Source: Thiomonas sp. FB-Cd (GTDB lineage: Bacteria; Pseudomonadota; Gammaproteobacteria; Burkholderiales; Burkholderiaceae_C). From it: a stretch of 64,000 nt of DNA. Made by a program: the position numbers and the translations under genes. This document shows, piece after piece, positions 10,804 through 20,269 of the stretch (the first letter of the stretch is position 1; the number at the start of each line of letters is the position of its first letter). The notes beneath the pieces were generated by a model, which did not search any database, was not told the origin of the DNA, and was given only the letters and a program-made list of their open reading frames with translations. The DNA is taken from positions 310,001 through 374,000 of the forward strand of contig NZ_JPOE01000002.1 in assembly GCF_000733775.1 (NCBI RefSeq). Direction: 5' to 3'.

Positions 10804-11913
10804 ATGTGGGCACGCATCCTCGCGCTGATCGTCAAGGAATTTCTCGCCGTGCTGCGCGACGCGGCCAGCCGAACTGTGCTGATCGGCCCGCCGCTGATCC
10901 AGTTGATGGTGTTCGGCTACGCCGCAAGCTTTGATCTCAACCACATTCCCTACGCGGTCTATAACGAGGACACGGGCTACGCCGCACGGGAGTTGCTGGC
11001 GCGCTTTGCAGGCTCCGCGACTTTCGAGCAGATCGCCACCATCACTCGGGAAGCGCAGATTGCCCCGCTGATCGATGACAAGCAGGCGCTTCTCGTGTTG
11101 CATGTGCCGCAGCATTTCACGCGTGACCTGCTCACGCAGGCCCCCGCGCAGCTTCAAATCATCATCGACGGACGCGATTCGAACACCGCATCGCTGGCTC
11201 TCAATGATGTCAGCGGCGTGCTGCTGGACTTCAACCAGCAGTGGGCCGGCACGCATGGCAATCAGGGGCCGCCGGCGCGGCTCGACATACGCGCCTGGTT
11301 CAATCCCAACCTGTTGTCGCGCTGGTTTATCGTACCGGGTATCGTAGCCCTGCTGACACTGGTGGTAACGCTTCTGGTCACGGGTTTGTCCGTGGCGCGA
11401 GAGCGCGAGATGGGTACCTTTGATCAACTGTTGGTGACACCGATGGGCCCATTCGAGATTCTGGTTGGCAAAGCCGTTCCAGGCTTCGTCATTGGCGGGC
11501 TCGAGGGCGGCTTCATCGCGCTGATGGCTGTGTGGTGGTTCAAGGTTCCTTTCGTCGGCAGCATCGCCGCGCTGGCGTTGGGACTGTTTTTCTTTTTGCT
11601 GGCCGCTATCGGTATCGGTCTGATGATCTCCTCGCTGGCCGTTACCCAGCAGCAAGGCCTTCTTGGTGTCTTCATGTTTCTGGTGCCCTCGATCATTCTT
11701 TCGGGGTTTGCCACTCCGATTGCGAACATGCCCGAAGCCGTGCAACTGCTGACTTATTTCAACCCAATGCGTTATTTCCTGATCATCGTCCGCGGTGTAT
11801 TTCTCCAAGGCGACAGCGTGCACATGCTATTGCCGCAGTACGGGCCACTGGCGCTGATCGGCTTGGCAAGCATGGCCGCTGCCGCTTGGCTGTTTCGACA
11901 CCGCATGGCCTGA
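10804..11913 (+). CDS. ABC transporter permease, ABC-2 type (YbhR-like)
   Basis: A 369-residue second permease of the same architecture: first helix near TVLIGPPLIQLMVFGYAA, a periplasmic domain, then five C-terminal helices. The coupling sequence is AREREMGTFDQLLVTPMGP. The start at 10804 (MWARILALIVKEFLAVLRD) matches the family N-terminus, with GCGACAGG upstream; a longer in-frame start at 10756 would overlap the previous gene. It completes the exporter operon with the genes at 5615-10790. Confidence 0.9.
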   Translation: MWARILALIVKEFLAVLRDAASRTVLIGPPLIQLMVFGYAASFDLNHIPYAVYNEDTGYAARELLARFAGSATFEQIATITREAQIAPLIDDKQALLVLHVPQHFTRDLLTQAPAQLQIIIDGRDSNTASLALNDVSGVLLDFNQQWAGTHGNQGPPARLDIRAWFNPNLLSRWFIVPGIVALLTLVVTLLVTGLSVAREREMGTFDQLLVTPMGPFEILVGKAVPGFVIGGLEGGFIALMAVWWFKVPFVGSIAALALGLFFFLLAAIGIGLMISSLAVTQQQGLLGVFMFLVPSIILSGFATPIANMPEAVQLLTYFNPMRYFLIIVRGVFLQGDSVHMLLPQYGPLALIGLASMAAAAWLFRHRMA

Positions 11914-11942
11914 AGCGGCGGTGCTGTGTCCATTCCGGAGAG

Positions 11943-12281
11943 ATGAACGTGATTCGTATCCTGCTGATCGAGACGCTGCTCTTTGGTTTACTGGGTGCCG
12001 TCGTGTTCCGGCTGCTGTTTGCCTTCATTCGGCGGCTTGGCATCGTGTGGCTGCTGAGCCTCGTCGCCGCACTGGGTGTCAGCTTTACGGTATCGGGCTC
12101 GCTGGATCCGCGCCTGTTGCGCGAGTGGGGCAGCGCATCCGCAAGCGTATCGCCGCTGCTGATACGGGCCCTGCGAGCCCTGGCGTGGCTCGCGGGTGCC
12201 GTGCTGGCGCAGTTCGCCGTGGCCAGACGCGCCAGGCTTGGCCTGGAGCCACCGCCGGACTTGCCGCCGGGGGATGTCTGA
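11943..12281 (+). CDS. small membrane protein of unknown function
   Basis: A 112-residue protein with three hydrophobic stretches: LLIETLLFGLLGAVVFRLLFAF, IVWLLSLVAALGVSFTV and LAWLAGAVLAQFAV. The C-terminus is a short proline-rich cytosolic tail (LEPPPDLPPGDV). It starts 29 bases after the permease gene behind a GGAGAG ribosome-binding site, so it probably belongs to the exporter operon. I do not recognise the family; an accessory subunit of the exporter is a guess from position. Confidence 0.6.
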   Translation: MNVIRILLIETLLFGLLGAVVFRLLFAFIRRLGIVWLLSLVAALGVSFTVSGSLDPRLLREWGSASASVSPLLIRALRALAWLAGAVLAQFAVARRARLGLEPPPDLPPGDV

Positions 12282-12804
12282 GACTGGATGTGTTCCCGGC
12301 GTGGGCAAGGGCAATGCCGCGTGTGCTTGGAAGGGATGCGCTTCACCGCAAAGGGCCGTGCCTGAGATAGAACACGTGTGCGCCATATGGGGCGATTTTC
12401 CAAGGCCGCCATTGGTACAGGTGCGTCGATTGGGGAAAACGCATATGCAGCAGCAACAGCGACGCGCGCGACGAGGGCGTGTCTCGTCGTTGAGTGAGAG
12501 CGTTGGCGTGCGTGCAACGGTTGGGCGCAAAGCCGTGATCGGAAATCGCAGCGGCCGCTTCGCCCATCGCGCTCGAATGGGGGAGGGGCGTGGGCTGATG
12601 AAACGAAGCGATGTCATGCAAGGCGGCGAACATCACGCCGCGCACTGAAGGCCGTGCGTGCTGCGTGGGAGTGGCTGCAAAGGCCGGATAGAAGGATCCG
12701 GGCCTTGCCCCGTCGTCAGTGCGAGGTCCGATTGTGGAATGCGAGATCGAGCGTTAGGAATCGGCGCGCTACACAACAGCCTGAGCTCCCAAAACCCTGC
12801 GCGA
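12282..12804. other. intergenic stretch between exporter operon and PHA operon
   Basis: About 520 bases where two operons converge. Frames on both strands are open but their translations are arginine/histidine-rich, as expected from non-coding GC-rich DNA. I saw no convincing terminator hairpin or repeat. Confidence 0.45.
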
Positions 12805-13929
12805 TCAACGTCCCTGGGCCACGATCCAGCGGCCAATCTCGGGCCATACATCCCTGAGCGTGCGCGCGCCCATGAACAGACCCACATGCCCTCCCGGGAC
12901 CATGCGCTTTTTAGTCTTGTCCTTGGGTGTGCTGCAAAGCGCCTCGGCAGCGAAAACCTGCTGGTGACCGGTGATGTCGTCGCTTTCCCCGGCGAGCAGA
13001 TAGAGGGGGCAGGTGATGGCCTTAAGGCTCAGCGTGCGACCGAGCGCGACATACTTGCCTTTGGCCAGAAAATTGCGCTTGAATAGTTGATCAATCACCT
13101 GCAGGTACCAGCGGCCGGGTAGGTCAAGCGGATTCTCGTACCAGCGTTCGAACGCCTCTGTCTTGGACAGCCAGATGGGGTCGTCGATGTGCTCGTAAAG
13201 ATCGATGTGCTCCTGCACGTAATGCTGCTCGGGGTGCATGTTCTTCCATCCAGCGAGCATGTATTTGCCGAGCATCAGCCCGCCGCCGGAGGCCACGAGA
13301 TCTTCATAGAAGCTCATCGGGCTGGCCTTGACCATTTTCACCAGTGAACCATTGCCTGCGTGGGTGTCGATCGGCGAGCCGGCCAGCACCAGGCTGGCGA
13401 TCTTCTCGGGAAAGCGCGCCGCCAGCATCGCCGCTGTCCACCCACCTTGACACAGGCCAACCAAGTTGACGTGACCACCCAGATCATCGATGCAAGCCAG
13501 CAGCTCGGCCAGGTATTGATCAACTTCCAGGTCTTTCATGTCGGGCGTGGCACTGTGCCAGTCGGTAAGGAACAACCGGTTGACGTTGGCGCCGCGCAGG
13601 GTCTGCATCAAGCTCTGGCCTTGGTGGTAGTCGGCGATCATCGAGGTGTGGCCGGCATACGGCGCAATCACCAGCGTCGCAGCGCCCGTGGCATCCGGCG
13701 CCGAATAGTCACACAGCGTCAGCGTGCGCAGCTTGAGCCGCTCGGTATGCGCCGTGGCAAGGTGCGGCTTGAGGCCGCCGTGCAGGCGCGACTCCTCGGC
13801 GACAAACTTGACGTTGCGGGCGAGAAGATCCATGCCCTGCTCAGCCATATCAGCGGCCAGTTGCACGGGCCAGAAAATAGGCACGTTGATGTTCGGCACC
13901 TTCGATGGCTGCTTGGTCGCCTGGGTCAT
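12805..13929 (-). CDS. PHA-synthase/depolymerase-like alpha/beta hydrolase
   Basis: A 374-residue alpha/beta hydrolase with a cysteine nucleophile elbow, GLCQGGW, near residue 158. This cysteine-type lipase box is shared by PHA synthases and some intracellular PHB depolymerases. Other landmarks are VIAPYAGHTSMIADYHQGQS, LTDWHSATPDM (oxyanion side), a late acidic residue in LLAGESDDIT and the histidine in PGGHVGLF, giving a Cys-Asp-His triad. It is much shorter than PhaC and lacks its N-terminal domain. The start at 13929 has a strong GGGAGGA site. Last gene of the six-gene operon. Turnover of PHB or its oligomers is the best inference; a polymerase role is unlikely but not excluded. Confidence 0.75.
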   Translation of the reverse strand: MTQATKQPSKVPNINVPIFWPVQLAADMAEQGMDLLARNVKFVAEESRLHGGLKPHLATAHTERLKLRTLTLCDYSAPDATGAATLVIAPYAGHTSMIADYHQGQSLMQTLRGANVNRLFLTDWHSATPDMKDLEVDQYLAELLACIDDLGGHVNLVGLCQGGWTAAMLAARFPEKIASLVLAGSPIDTHAGNGSLVKMVKASPMSFYEDLVASGGGLMLGKYMLAGWKNMHPEQHYVQEHIDLYEHIDDPIWLSKTEAFERWYENPLDLPGRWYLQVIDQLFKRNFLAKGKYVALGRTLSLKAITCPLYLLAGESDDITGHQQVFAAEALCSTPKDKTKKRMVPGGHVGLFMGARTLRDVWPEIGRWIVAQGR

Positions 13930-13948
13930 AACGATAGTCCTCCCGCCA

Positions 13949-16309
13949 TCAAACGATGGCAAAACGTTTGAACACGATGTGCTTGGCCTGATCAAGCGCC
14001 AGTGCGAACACCAAGACACACGCGATGAGCGCGGCGATTAGCCCCCAAGGCAGTGCAGCCATGAGTACGCCGAAGCCGGCCAAAAAGCTCACCACGAAGA
14101 CGTCACCAAGGCTTGCAAGGAGCATCCAGCGCCCGGGCGCCAACGACCACAAGCGGCCGTCGCTGCGCAGCACATAGATACTCGCCTGGGTGGTGAAGAC
14201 CAGGATCAGGAAGACGACGGTCTGCAACTGCGGCGCAGAAAGCCCTAGGGTGGCATGTGTCCACCAGTAAAACGAAAATGAGAACGCAAGCGACAGCGCC
14301 GCGAACACGAGGGCCGCGGCGACCAGTTTGCGCACCTGCCAGCGCTGTGGACGCGGCGCGGGTTGCACGCGGTCAGTGGCGATCGTCATGGTGACGAAAT
14401 CATTGGTGAACAGCAGCAGTACGATCAGCGTGGGCGAGATGACGAAGCGTCCCGTGAGCCACAAGCCCAGAGTGAGGAAGACAACGATTTCGAAGGTCTT
14501 GAGAGTCTTGTTCAATGTGTAGGTGAGCATACGCCGGTGCACTTCGCGCCCGGTGCGCACCACGGTGAGCACACCGGACAGGCCCGGGTCGGTGAGCACC
14601 ACACCGGCGGCAGCCTTTGCCACATCGGTCGCGCTGGCCACGGCCACGCCAAGCTCCGCCTGACGCAGTGCCGGAGCGTCGTTGACGCCGTCGCCGGTCA
14701 TGCCGGTGACGTGGCCGTTGCGCTGCAGCGCCTGCACGATGGCGTGTTTGTCCTCGGGCAGCACACGGGCGAACAGATCACAGTTTTCTGGGTCGCGCAG
14801 CGCGTCGCCCTTTGCCTCGCATACGCGTGTGCCGAGGCCCAGCGCAGCACCGATGGCGCGCGCGGTTTCCAGTGCATCGCCTGTGGCCATGCGTACGCGC
14901 ACGCCGAGAAGCGTGAGTTGGGCGATCAGGTCGGCGGCGTCCGGGCGCGGCGGATCGGATAAGCCGACGAGGCCGAGGAGCTGCAATGCATCATCGTTCC
15001 CCGCCGCAACCGCCAGCACGCGCGCGCCCCGGGCGGCGAGCTGTGTTTGCGCGGCGTCGAGCGCGCCCTGTTGCGCGCGATCGAGCCGGCAAAGGGGCCC
15101 GATAACGCTGGCCGCCCCCTTCAAGGCATGCCAAGGCTTGCCGTCGGCGAGGTACACGCCTTCGCTGCGGCGGGTGGCCGGGTCGAAAGGGTGAAAGGCT
15201 TGACGCAGCGGCGCACCCTGCAGAAGCCCTTGCTTGCGCGCTGGGTCGAGAACGGCCAGATCCAATGGATCCTGCGTGGCGTCGTCGCTGGCCAGTGCGG
15301 CAGCGTACAGCACCTGCTTGGCGTCGGTGCCCGCTGCCAAGGGCATCACGGCTTGCAGTGTGAGCGTGTTCTGTGTCAGTGTGCCGGTCTTGTCCGACAC
15401 CAGCGTGTCCATCGCAGCGGCTTCTTCCACGGCCGGGAGCCGCGTGACCAGGACGCCCTTGTGCGCGAGTTGCATGCTGCTGATCGCAGTGGCCAGCGTA
15501 TAGGTCGCCGGCAGCGCTACCGGGACGGACGCCACCAGAAGCATCAGCGCGAACACCGCGGTGTCCAGCATGGGCATATCGTGCGACAAGGCATAGGCGA
15601 CGACGAGCACGACCAGAACCGCATCGAACACCACAAGTCGCTCGACAATACCGAAAATTGTGCGCTGCATATGACTCGGCGCGCTTGACGTGCGCACGAG
15701 TTCCGCGGTGCGGCCGAAAAAGGTATGTGCGCCCGTGCCCGTGACGATGCCGCTTGCCTCTCCTTGCCGCACGATGGACCCGGCGTAGGCCGATTTTCCA
15801 GGGCCAGCGTCCACCGGCAGCGATTCGCCGGTCAGTGCAGCCTGGTCGAGTGCCACGTCGCCTTCGAACAGTTGCAGGTCGGCTGGAACCAAGTCGCCAG
15901 CGCGTACGTGCACGACGTCTCCCGGCACCAACTGCTCGGCGGGGACAGTGCGCCAGACGCCGTCGCGCAGGACGCGGGCGTTGACGTGCAGTTGCTTGCG
16001 CAGCAAGGCCAGCGCGTCCTTGGCGCGCTGTTCCTGGGCGAAGGCGACCACCGCATTGAACAGCAGCAATGCGGCGATCACGATGGCCTCCGGGCCACGC
16101 CGCAACAAAACCTGCAGCACGATCACCGCTTCGAGCATCCACGGCACCGGCGCCCAGAACTTACCCAAAAATTGACGCCAAGCCGCGACTGCCTTATCCG
16201 GGATTGCATTAGGCCCCGACTGCGCCAGGCGCCGATTCACCTCGTCGTCGGTCAGGCCGCGCGTGCGATCGGTGGTGGCTGTTTCGGCAACGAAGGCTGC
16301 GGGGTTCAT
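13949..16309 (-). CDS. plasma-membrane-type P-type ATPase, probable proton pump (class IIIA)
   Basis: A 786-residue P-type ATPase. The N-terminal cation-ATPase domain has LTDDEVNRRLAQSGPNAIP, the actuator loop has TGES (ALTGESLPVDAG), the membrane motif is PVALP, the phosphorylation site is DKTGTLTQN and the hinge is MTGDGVNDAPALRQAE. The PVALP motif and the length match class IIIA H+-ATPases of plants, fungi and some bacteria rather than Ca2+ or heavy-metal pumps, and there are no N-terminal metal-binding CxxC domains. In an operon with pta, ackA and phaC it could use fermentation ATP to export protons. Transported ion is inferred from family. Confidence 0.85.
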   Translation of the reverse strand: MNPAAFVAETATTDRTRGLTDDEVNRRLAQSGPNAIPDKAVAAWRQFLGKFWAPVPWMLEAVIVLQVLLRRGPEAIVIAALLLFNAVVAFAQEQRAKDALALLRKQLHVNARVLRDGVWRTVPAEQLVPGDVVHVRAGDLVPADLQLFEGDVALDQAALTGESLPVDAGPGKSAYAGSIVRQGEASGIVTGTGAHTFFGRTAELVRTSSAPSHMQRTIFGIVERLVVFDAVLVVLVVAYALSHDMPMLDTAVFALMLLVASVPVALPATYTLATAISSMQLAHKGVLVTRLPAVEEAAAMDTLVSDKTGTLTQNTLTLQAVMPLAAGTDAKQVLYAAALASDDATQDPLDLAVLDPARKQGLLQGAPLRQAFHPFDPATRRSEGVYLADGKPWHALKGAASVIGPLCRLDRAQQGALDAAQTQLAARGARVLAVAAGNDDALQLLGLVGLSDPPRPDAADLIAQLTLLGVRVRMATGDALETARAIGAALGLGTRVCEAKGDALRDPENCDLFARVLPEDKHAIVQALQRNGHVTGMTGDGVNDAPALRQAELGVAVASATDVAKAAAGVVLTDPGLSGVLTVVRTGREVHRRMLTYTLNKTLKTFEIVVFLTLGLWLTGRFVISPTLIVLLLFTNDFVTMTIATDRVQPAPRPQRWQVRKLVAAALVFAALSLAFSFSFYWWTHATLGLSAPQLQTVVFLILVFTTQASIYVLRSDGRLWSLAPGRWMLLASLGDVFVVSFLAGFGVLMAALPWGLIAALIACVLVFALALDQAKHIVFKRFAIV

Positions 16310-16331
16310 ATGCAAGCGCTGAGCAGCGAGG

Positions 16332-17615
16332 TTATTTCACCCATGCCGCCCAGCCCAGAGACAGCAGCAGGGTAAAGGCCAGCCAAGCCGCCGCCGGCAG
16401 CATGGCCTTTTGCCTGGAGATGCCCAAAGCGTACCCCGCTTTGAGAAGATTGTTGCTTCCGGTTGCGATGAGCACAGCGGTGATCACCGCCGTTTCGGTC
16501 ACCTGGAAATGTCCGGCCAGCAGTGAAAGCACGAAGGGATCAATGTCGGTGAACCCAACAAGGAAGCTCAGCACGTGCAAGCCGGTCGCTCCGAAGTGCT
16601 GCGTGACGAAGCTCGTGATGGCCGCGAAAGCCACGAAAAGTCCGGCGAACAGGAATGCAACGGGCAGGTCAAGTGGATTGGCGCTGTGTGCTCCAAGCGT
16701 CGCCCCGGGGGCTTGCGGCGCCTGTCGGCGGCCGCGTTGCCAAAGCCACCAGGTCACGCCAAGCGAGCCAGCCAGCAGCAAAGTGAACGGTAGTGCAAGG
16801 TGCAATGCCGCGGGCCAGTGCCCCAGTGCGACGATCACGATCCACAGCCTGACATACATCATCGCGGTCGCCAGGACGGTGGCCGCGGGCGCTTGTGCAG
16901 CGATGCCCGTGTCGAGTCGTGCTTGCCGCGCAAGCACGACGGTAGCTGCCGTGCTGGAATACACGCCGCCGAGAACGCCGGTGAGCAATGTGCCTGCTTT
17001 CGGAAACAAATAGGCGTGCGCCAGATAGCCCGCGTAAGAAATGGTGGAAATCAAGACGACGGCCATCCAGACTTTGGCGTAAGTGATGTCGACGAGGCCA
17101 GGGATCGGTGTGTTGGGCAGCAGCGGGAGAACGAGACCAGCCAGGATGAGGAACTTGACCAGGGTCACGCCCTCGGCCATCGGCATGGCGTCCGACAGGC
17201 GACGGATCAGCGGCTTTTCGGCGAGCATCAGAATGGCGACGATCAATACTGCGGCCACCAGCCAGTCGGGCTGCGTGAGCACAAGCGGGCCGAGCGCAAA
17301 GGCAAGCAAAGCAATGACCGAAGGCAACAGCGCGCCGCCCCCTTCCGCCCCAGCGGCGCCGTGCCGAGCCAGATCCACTGCGAGCCAAACCGCCAGCGCT
17401 GCCAGGCCCGCAAGGTAAAGCCCACGCGGCGAGGAGCCGTCGAGAAGCCAAAGCACGAAGCCCGCCGCGCCGATAAGGGTTAGCGTGCGTGTGGTGCCGA
17501 AGCCGATGCCTTCATCCTGCGCGCGGCGGTAGCTGTGCAGCTCAAGCCCGAGCACAAAGCTGAGCACCGCGGTGGCGGCGAATTGCAGGAGAAGCGGTGG
17601 TAGGGTACCGGTCAT
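16332..17615 (-). CDS. MgtC/SapB-type membrane protein with DUF4010
   Basis: A 427-residue polytopic membrane protein. The N-terminal part (AATAVLSFVLGLELHSYRR, later RTLTLIGAAGFVLWLL) matches the MgtC/SapB domain and the C-terminal 200 residues match DUF4010, together about 12-13 membrane segments. The function of this fusion family is unknown; it is often annotated as a membrane protein near acid- or energy-stress genes. It starts 4 bases downstream of the ackA stop and ends 22 bases before the proton-pump ATPase start, so all three should be co-transcribed. Confidence 0.8.
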   Translation of the reverse strand: MTGTLPPLLLQFAATAVLSFVLGLELHSYRRAQDEGIGFGTTRTLTLIGAAGFVLWLLDGSSPRGLYLAGLAALAVWLAVDLARHGAAGAEGGGALLPSVIALLAFALGPLVLTQPDWLVAAVLIVAILMLAEKPLIRRLSDAMPMAEGVTLVKFLILAGLVLPLLPNTPIPGLVDITYAKVWMAVVLISTISYAGYLAHAYLFPKAGTLLTGVLGGVYSSTAATVVLARQARLDTGIAAQAPAATVLATAMMYVRLWIVIVALGHWPAALHLALPFTLLLAGSLGVTWWLWQRGRRQAPQAPGATLGAHSANPLDLPVAFLFAGLFVAFAAITSFVTQHFGATGLHVLSFLVGFTDIDPFVLSLLAGHFQVTETAVITAVLIATGSNNLLKAGYALGISRQKAMLPAAAWLAFTLLLSLGWAAWVK

Positions 17616-17619
17616 GCGT

Positions 17620-18822
17620 TCACCTTCCGGCCGTTACCGTCAGCAGGGCTGCGGCCTGCGCCGCCATCACGGCTTCTTCGTCGGTGGGCAGCGCAAGGAC
17701 GGGGATGCGGCTGGCGCTTGAGGCGATATTCAGATTGCCATTCGCGTTCGCCTCGGCGTTGAGCGCCAAGCCCAACCAGGCAAGCCTCTGCACCACGGCG
17801 GCCCGGATCATGGGTTGATGGGTGCCAATTCCACCGGTGAACACCAGTGCGTCGAGCCCGCCCAAAGCGGCAACCACCGATCCCATCTGGCGCACGATAC
17901 TGGCCACGAACACGTCGATGGCTTGCTGGGATCGCGGGTCCTTGCTGGCGAGCAGGTCGCGTGTGTCAGCGCTGATCTCCGACACACCGAGAAGTCCGCT
18001 TTGCTTGTAGAGCAGGTCGCTGACTTCTTCCGGTCGCATGCCATCGTGCTGGAACCACTGCAGCACAAGGCCCGGGTCGAGCGCGCCGCAGCGTGTGCCC
18101 ATCACCAGTCCGTCAAGCGCCGTAAACCCCATTGTCGTCGTAACGCTTTGAAGGCTGCGCATGCCACACAGGCTTGCGCCACCGCCTAGATGCGCGACGA
18201 CCACGGCTCCATGCGCCTGCTCGCCGAGCACGGCAGGAAGGCGCCGGCTAATGGCGTCATACGACAGGCCATGAAAGCCATAGCGCTGGTAGCCCCGCTC
18301 ATGCCAAACGCGTGGAATCGCGTAGCGCCGCTCGGCATCAGTGTGGTTTGCATGGAACGCGGTGTCGAAACAGGCCACCTGCGTCGCGTCGGGCAAGATG
18401 GCTTGTGCCGCTTGCACGCCCGCAAGACCAGGGCCCTGGTGCAGCGGCGCGAGGCTTGTGAGGTCCTGCAGATCAGCGAACACGCCGGGCGTGATGCGCA
18501 CGGCTTGGTTGTAGCGCAGTCCTCCGTGAACGATGCGATGCGCCACAACCGTGGGGCGTGGCGCATCGCACGCTCGCATCAGCCAATCGATAAGCCAGGT
18601 GGTTTCGCCGCCGATGTCGCCGCGCAGCGCATTGGGCGCCTCAGTGCGGGAGGGCTCGCCGGTTCGGCTATAGGTCAAAGTGGGTTTGCCGTCTGGCGCG
18701 TCGATTTCACCACGCAGAGTCGCGGTCGGAAGGCCCGAGGCACCGCGGGCGATGGCGTGATCGAACAAAGCGAACTTGAGGCTGGCCGAACCCGCATTGA
18801 GGCTGAGTACCGAGGAGCTCAT
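17620..18822 (-). CDS. ackA: acetate kinase
   Basis: A 400-residue acetate kinase, standard length. It makes ATP from acetyl phosphate and ADP, releasing acetate. Recognisable parts are VLSLNAGSASLKFALFDH at the start, the substrate region VVAHRIVHGG, the catalytic-site CFDTAFHA, VVVAHLGGGASLCGM in the nucleotide domain, GALDPG, and FTGGIGTH near the end. The ATG at 18822 overlaps the stop of the upstream pta-fusion gene by four bases (ATGA), so the two enzymes of the acetyl-CoA to acetate route are translationally coupled. Confidence 0.95.
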   Translation of the reverse strand: MSSSVLSLNAGSASLKFALFDHAIARGASGLPTATLRGEIDAPDGKPTLTYSRTGEPSRTEAPNALRGDIGGETTWLIDWLMRACDAPRPTVVAHRIVHGGLRYNQAVRITPGVFADLQDLTSLAPLHQGPGLAGVQAAQAILPDATQVACFDTAFHANHTDAERRYAIPRVWHERGYQRYGFHGLSYDAISRRLPAVLGEQAHGAVVVAHLGGGASLCGMRSLQSVTTTMGFTALDGLVMGTRCGALDPGLVLQWFQHDGMRPEEVSDLLYKQSGLLGVSEISADTRDLLASKDPRSQQAIDVFVASIVRQMGSVVAALGGLDALVFTGGIGTHQPMIRAAVVQRLAWLGLALNAEANANGNLNIASSASRIPVLALPTDEEAVMAAQAAALLTVTAGR

Positions 18823-20240
18823 GCAGGCACCATCGTGCTGGTTGCCAGAACCAGAAGCACGGCCAGTGCGCACGATGCCATGCGCGCATCCGAAAGGTCG
18901 GCCCTGCTGGTGAGCACGACGGGCACGCGCGTGCCCAATACGATACCCGCGACCTTGGCCTCGGCGAGATACTCCAGCTGTTTTGCGAGCATGTTGCCCG
19001 CCTCCAGATCGGGTGCCACAAGGATGTCGGCTTGACCGGCAACGCTCGAGACAATGCCTTTGGTATCCGCGGCGCGTTTGGACACGGCGTTGTCGAATGC
19101 GAGCGGGCCGTCGAGCAGGCCGCCCGTGATCTGTCCGCGGTCCGCCATCTTGCACAGGGCCGCTGCATCAATCGTGGAGGGAATCTTGGGGGTGACGGTT
19201 TCCACTGCCGAGAGAATGGCGACCCGGGGCTGTGCGATGCCAAGTGCATGCGCCAGATCGATCGCGTTTTGGACGATGTCTCGCTTGGCTTCCAGATCTG
19301 GCGCGACGTTGACCGCCGCATCGGTAAGCAGCTGCAAGCGGGGTTGGCCCACGGCATCGATCACGAACACATGGCTGATGCGCCGTGCCGTGCGCAGTCC
19401 CGTTTGCGGATCGACTACGGCATGCATGAGCTCATCCGTGTGCAGCGACCCCTTCATCAATGCCTGTACCTCTCCCGTGCGCGCCATGGCTACCGCTTTT
19501 TCAGCCGCGGCATGACTGTGCTCGGTCGCCACCAAGGGATAGGCCGTGAGATCAATGCCAGCGGCAGCGGCAGCGGCGCGCATTTTGGCTTCCGGGCCCA
19601 CGAAAATCGGGCGGATCAGCCCCGCCATCGCCGCGTCCACGGCGCCACCCAAGGAAACGGCATCCACCGCGTGCACCACAGCCATCGAGAGGGGTGGTCG
19701 CCCTGCCAATGCAGTGCGGGCCTGTTCAATGATTGCTCGCAGCTTTACGCCCGGGTCGCGCAGCTCCAGCCTGGGCAGATGCACGCGCGGGCGGCTGACC
19801 TTTTCAGTTGGCACGAGCACGTGGGCGGATCCCTCGACAACAGTTTCGTTGCGCTGATTGACCACGGTGCAGTGCAGGGTTGCGCGGGGCGCACGCTCGG
19901 CAATGGTGTCGATCGCCGTGACGGTCACCGTGACCCGCACGGTGTCGCCCAGGAACAACGGCTTGAGAAATTTCAGATCCTGGCTCAAGTACACCGTCCC
20001 CGGCCCTGGAAGCTGGGTGCCAAGGACATTGGAAATCAGCGCGGCCGACCACATGCCATGCGCCACCACCCTGTGGAAGGGATCGCTTGCCGCGAAGGTT
20101 GCATCCACGTGTGAAGGGTTCACATCCCCTGACATCAGCGCAAAGGTCTGCACTTCGTCCTCGGTAAAGTTTCGCGTCAGCGAAGCCGAGTTTCCAACCT
20201 GCAGTTCAGCAATGGGGTGGTTTTCGATGAGGTCGGCCAT
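18819..20240 (-). CDS. bifunctional MaoC-like hydratase / phosphate acetyltransferase
   Basis: A 473-residue fusion. Residues 1 to about 140 form a MaoC hot-dog domain (SLTRNFTEDEVQTFALMSGDVNPSHVD with the catalytic Asp/His, then VAHGMWSAALIS), normally an R-specific enoyl-CoA hydratase. From about 165 to the end is a Pta/Ptb-type acyltransferase (IFVGPE, ALMKGSLHTDELMHAV, RISHVFVID, TDAAVNVAPDLEAKRDIVQNA). The fusion could link (R)-3-hydroxyacyl-CoA chemistry of PHA metabolism to acyl-phosphate formation. The start at 20240 (MADLIENHP) matches homologues; another in-frame ATG lies at 20264. It sits 29 bases after phaC and overlaps ackA. Confidence 0.9.
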   Translation of the reverse strand: MADLIENHPIAELQVGNSASLTRNFTEDEVQTFALMSGDVNPSHVDATFAASDPFHRVVAHGMWSAALISNVLGTQLPGPGTVYLSQDLKFLKPLFLGDTVRVTVTVTAIDTIAERAPRATLHCTVVNQRNETVVEGSAHVLVPTEKVSRPRVHLPRLELRDPGVKLRAIIEQARTALAGRPPLSMAVVHAVDAVSLGGAVDAAMAGLIRPIFVGPEAKMRAAAAAAGIDLTAYPLVATEHSHAAAEKAVAMARTGEVQALMKGSLHTDELMHAVVDPQTGLRTARRISHVFVIDAVGQPRLQLLTDAAVNVAPDLEAKRDIVQNAIDLAHALGIAQPRVAILSAVETVTPKIPSTIDAAALCKMADRGQITGGLLDGPLAFDNAVSKRAADTKGIVSSVAGQADILVAPDLEAGNMLAKQLEYLAEAKVAGIVLGTRVPVVLTSRADLSDARMASCALAVLLVLATSTMVPA

Positions 20241-20269
20241 GGCATATCGGGGGTGGAGGTCCATGAGGT

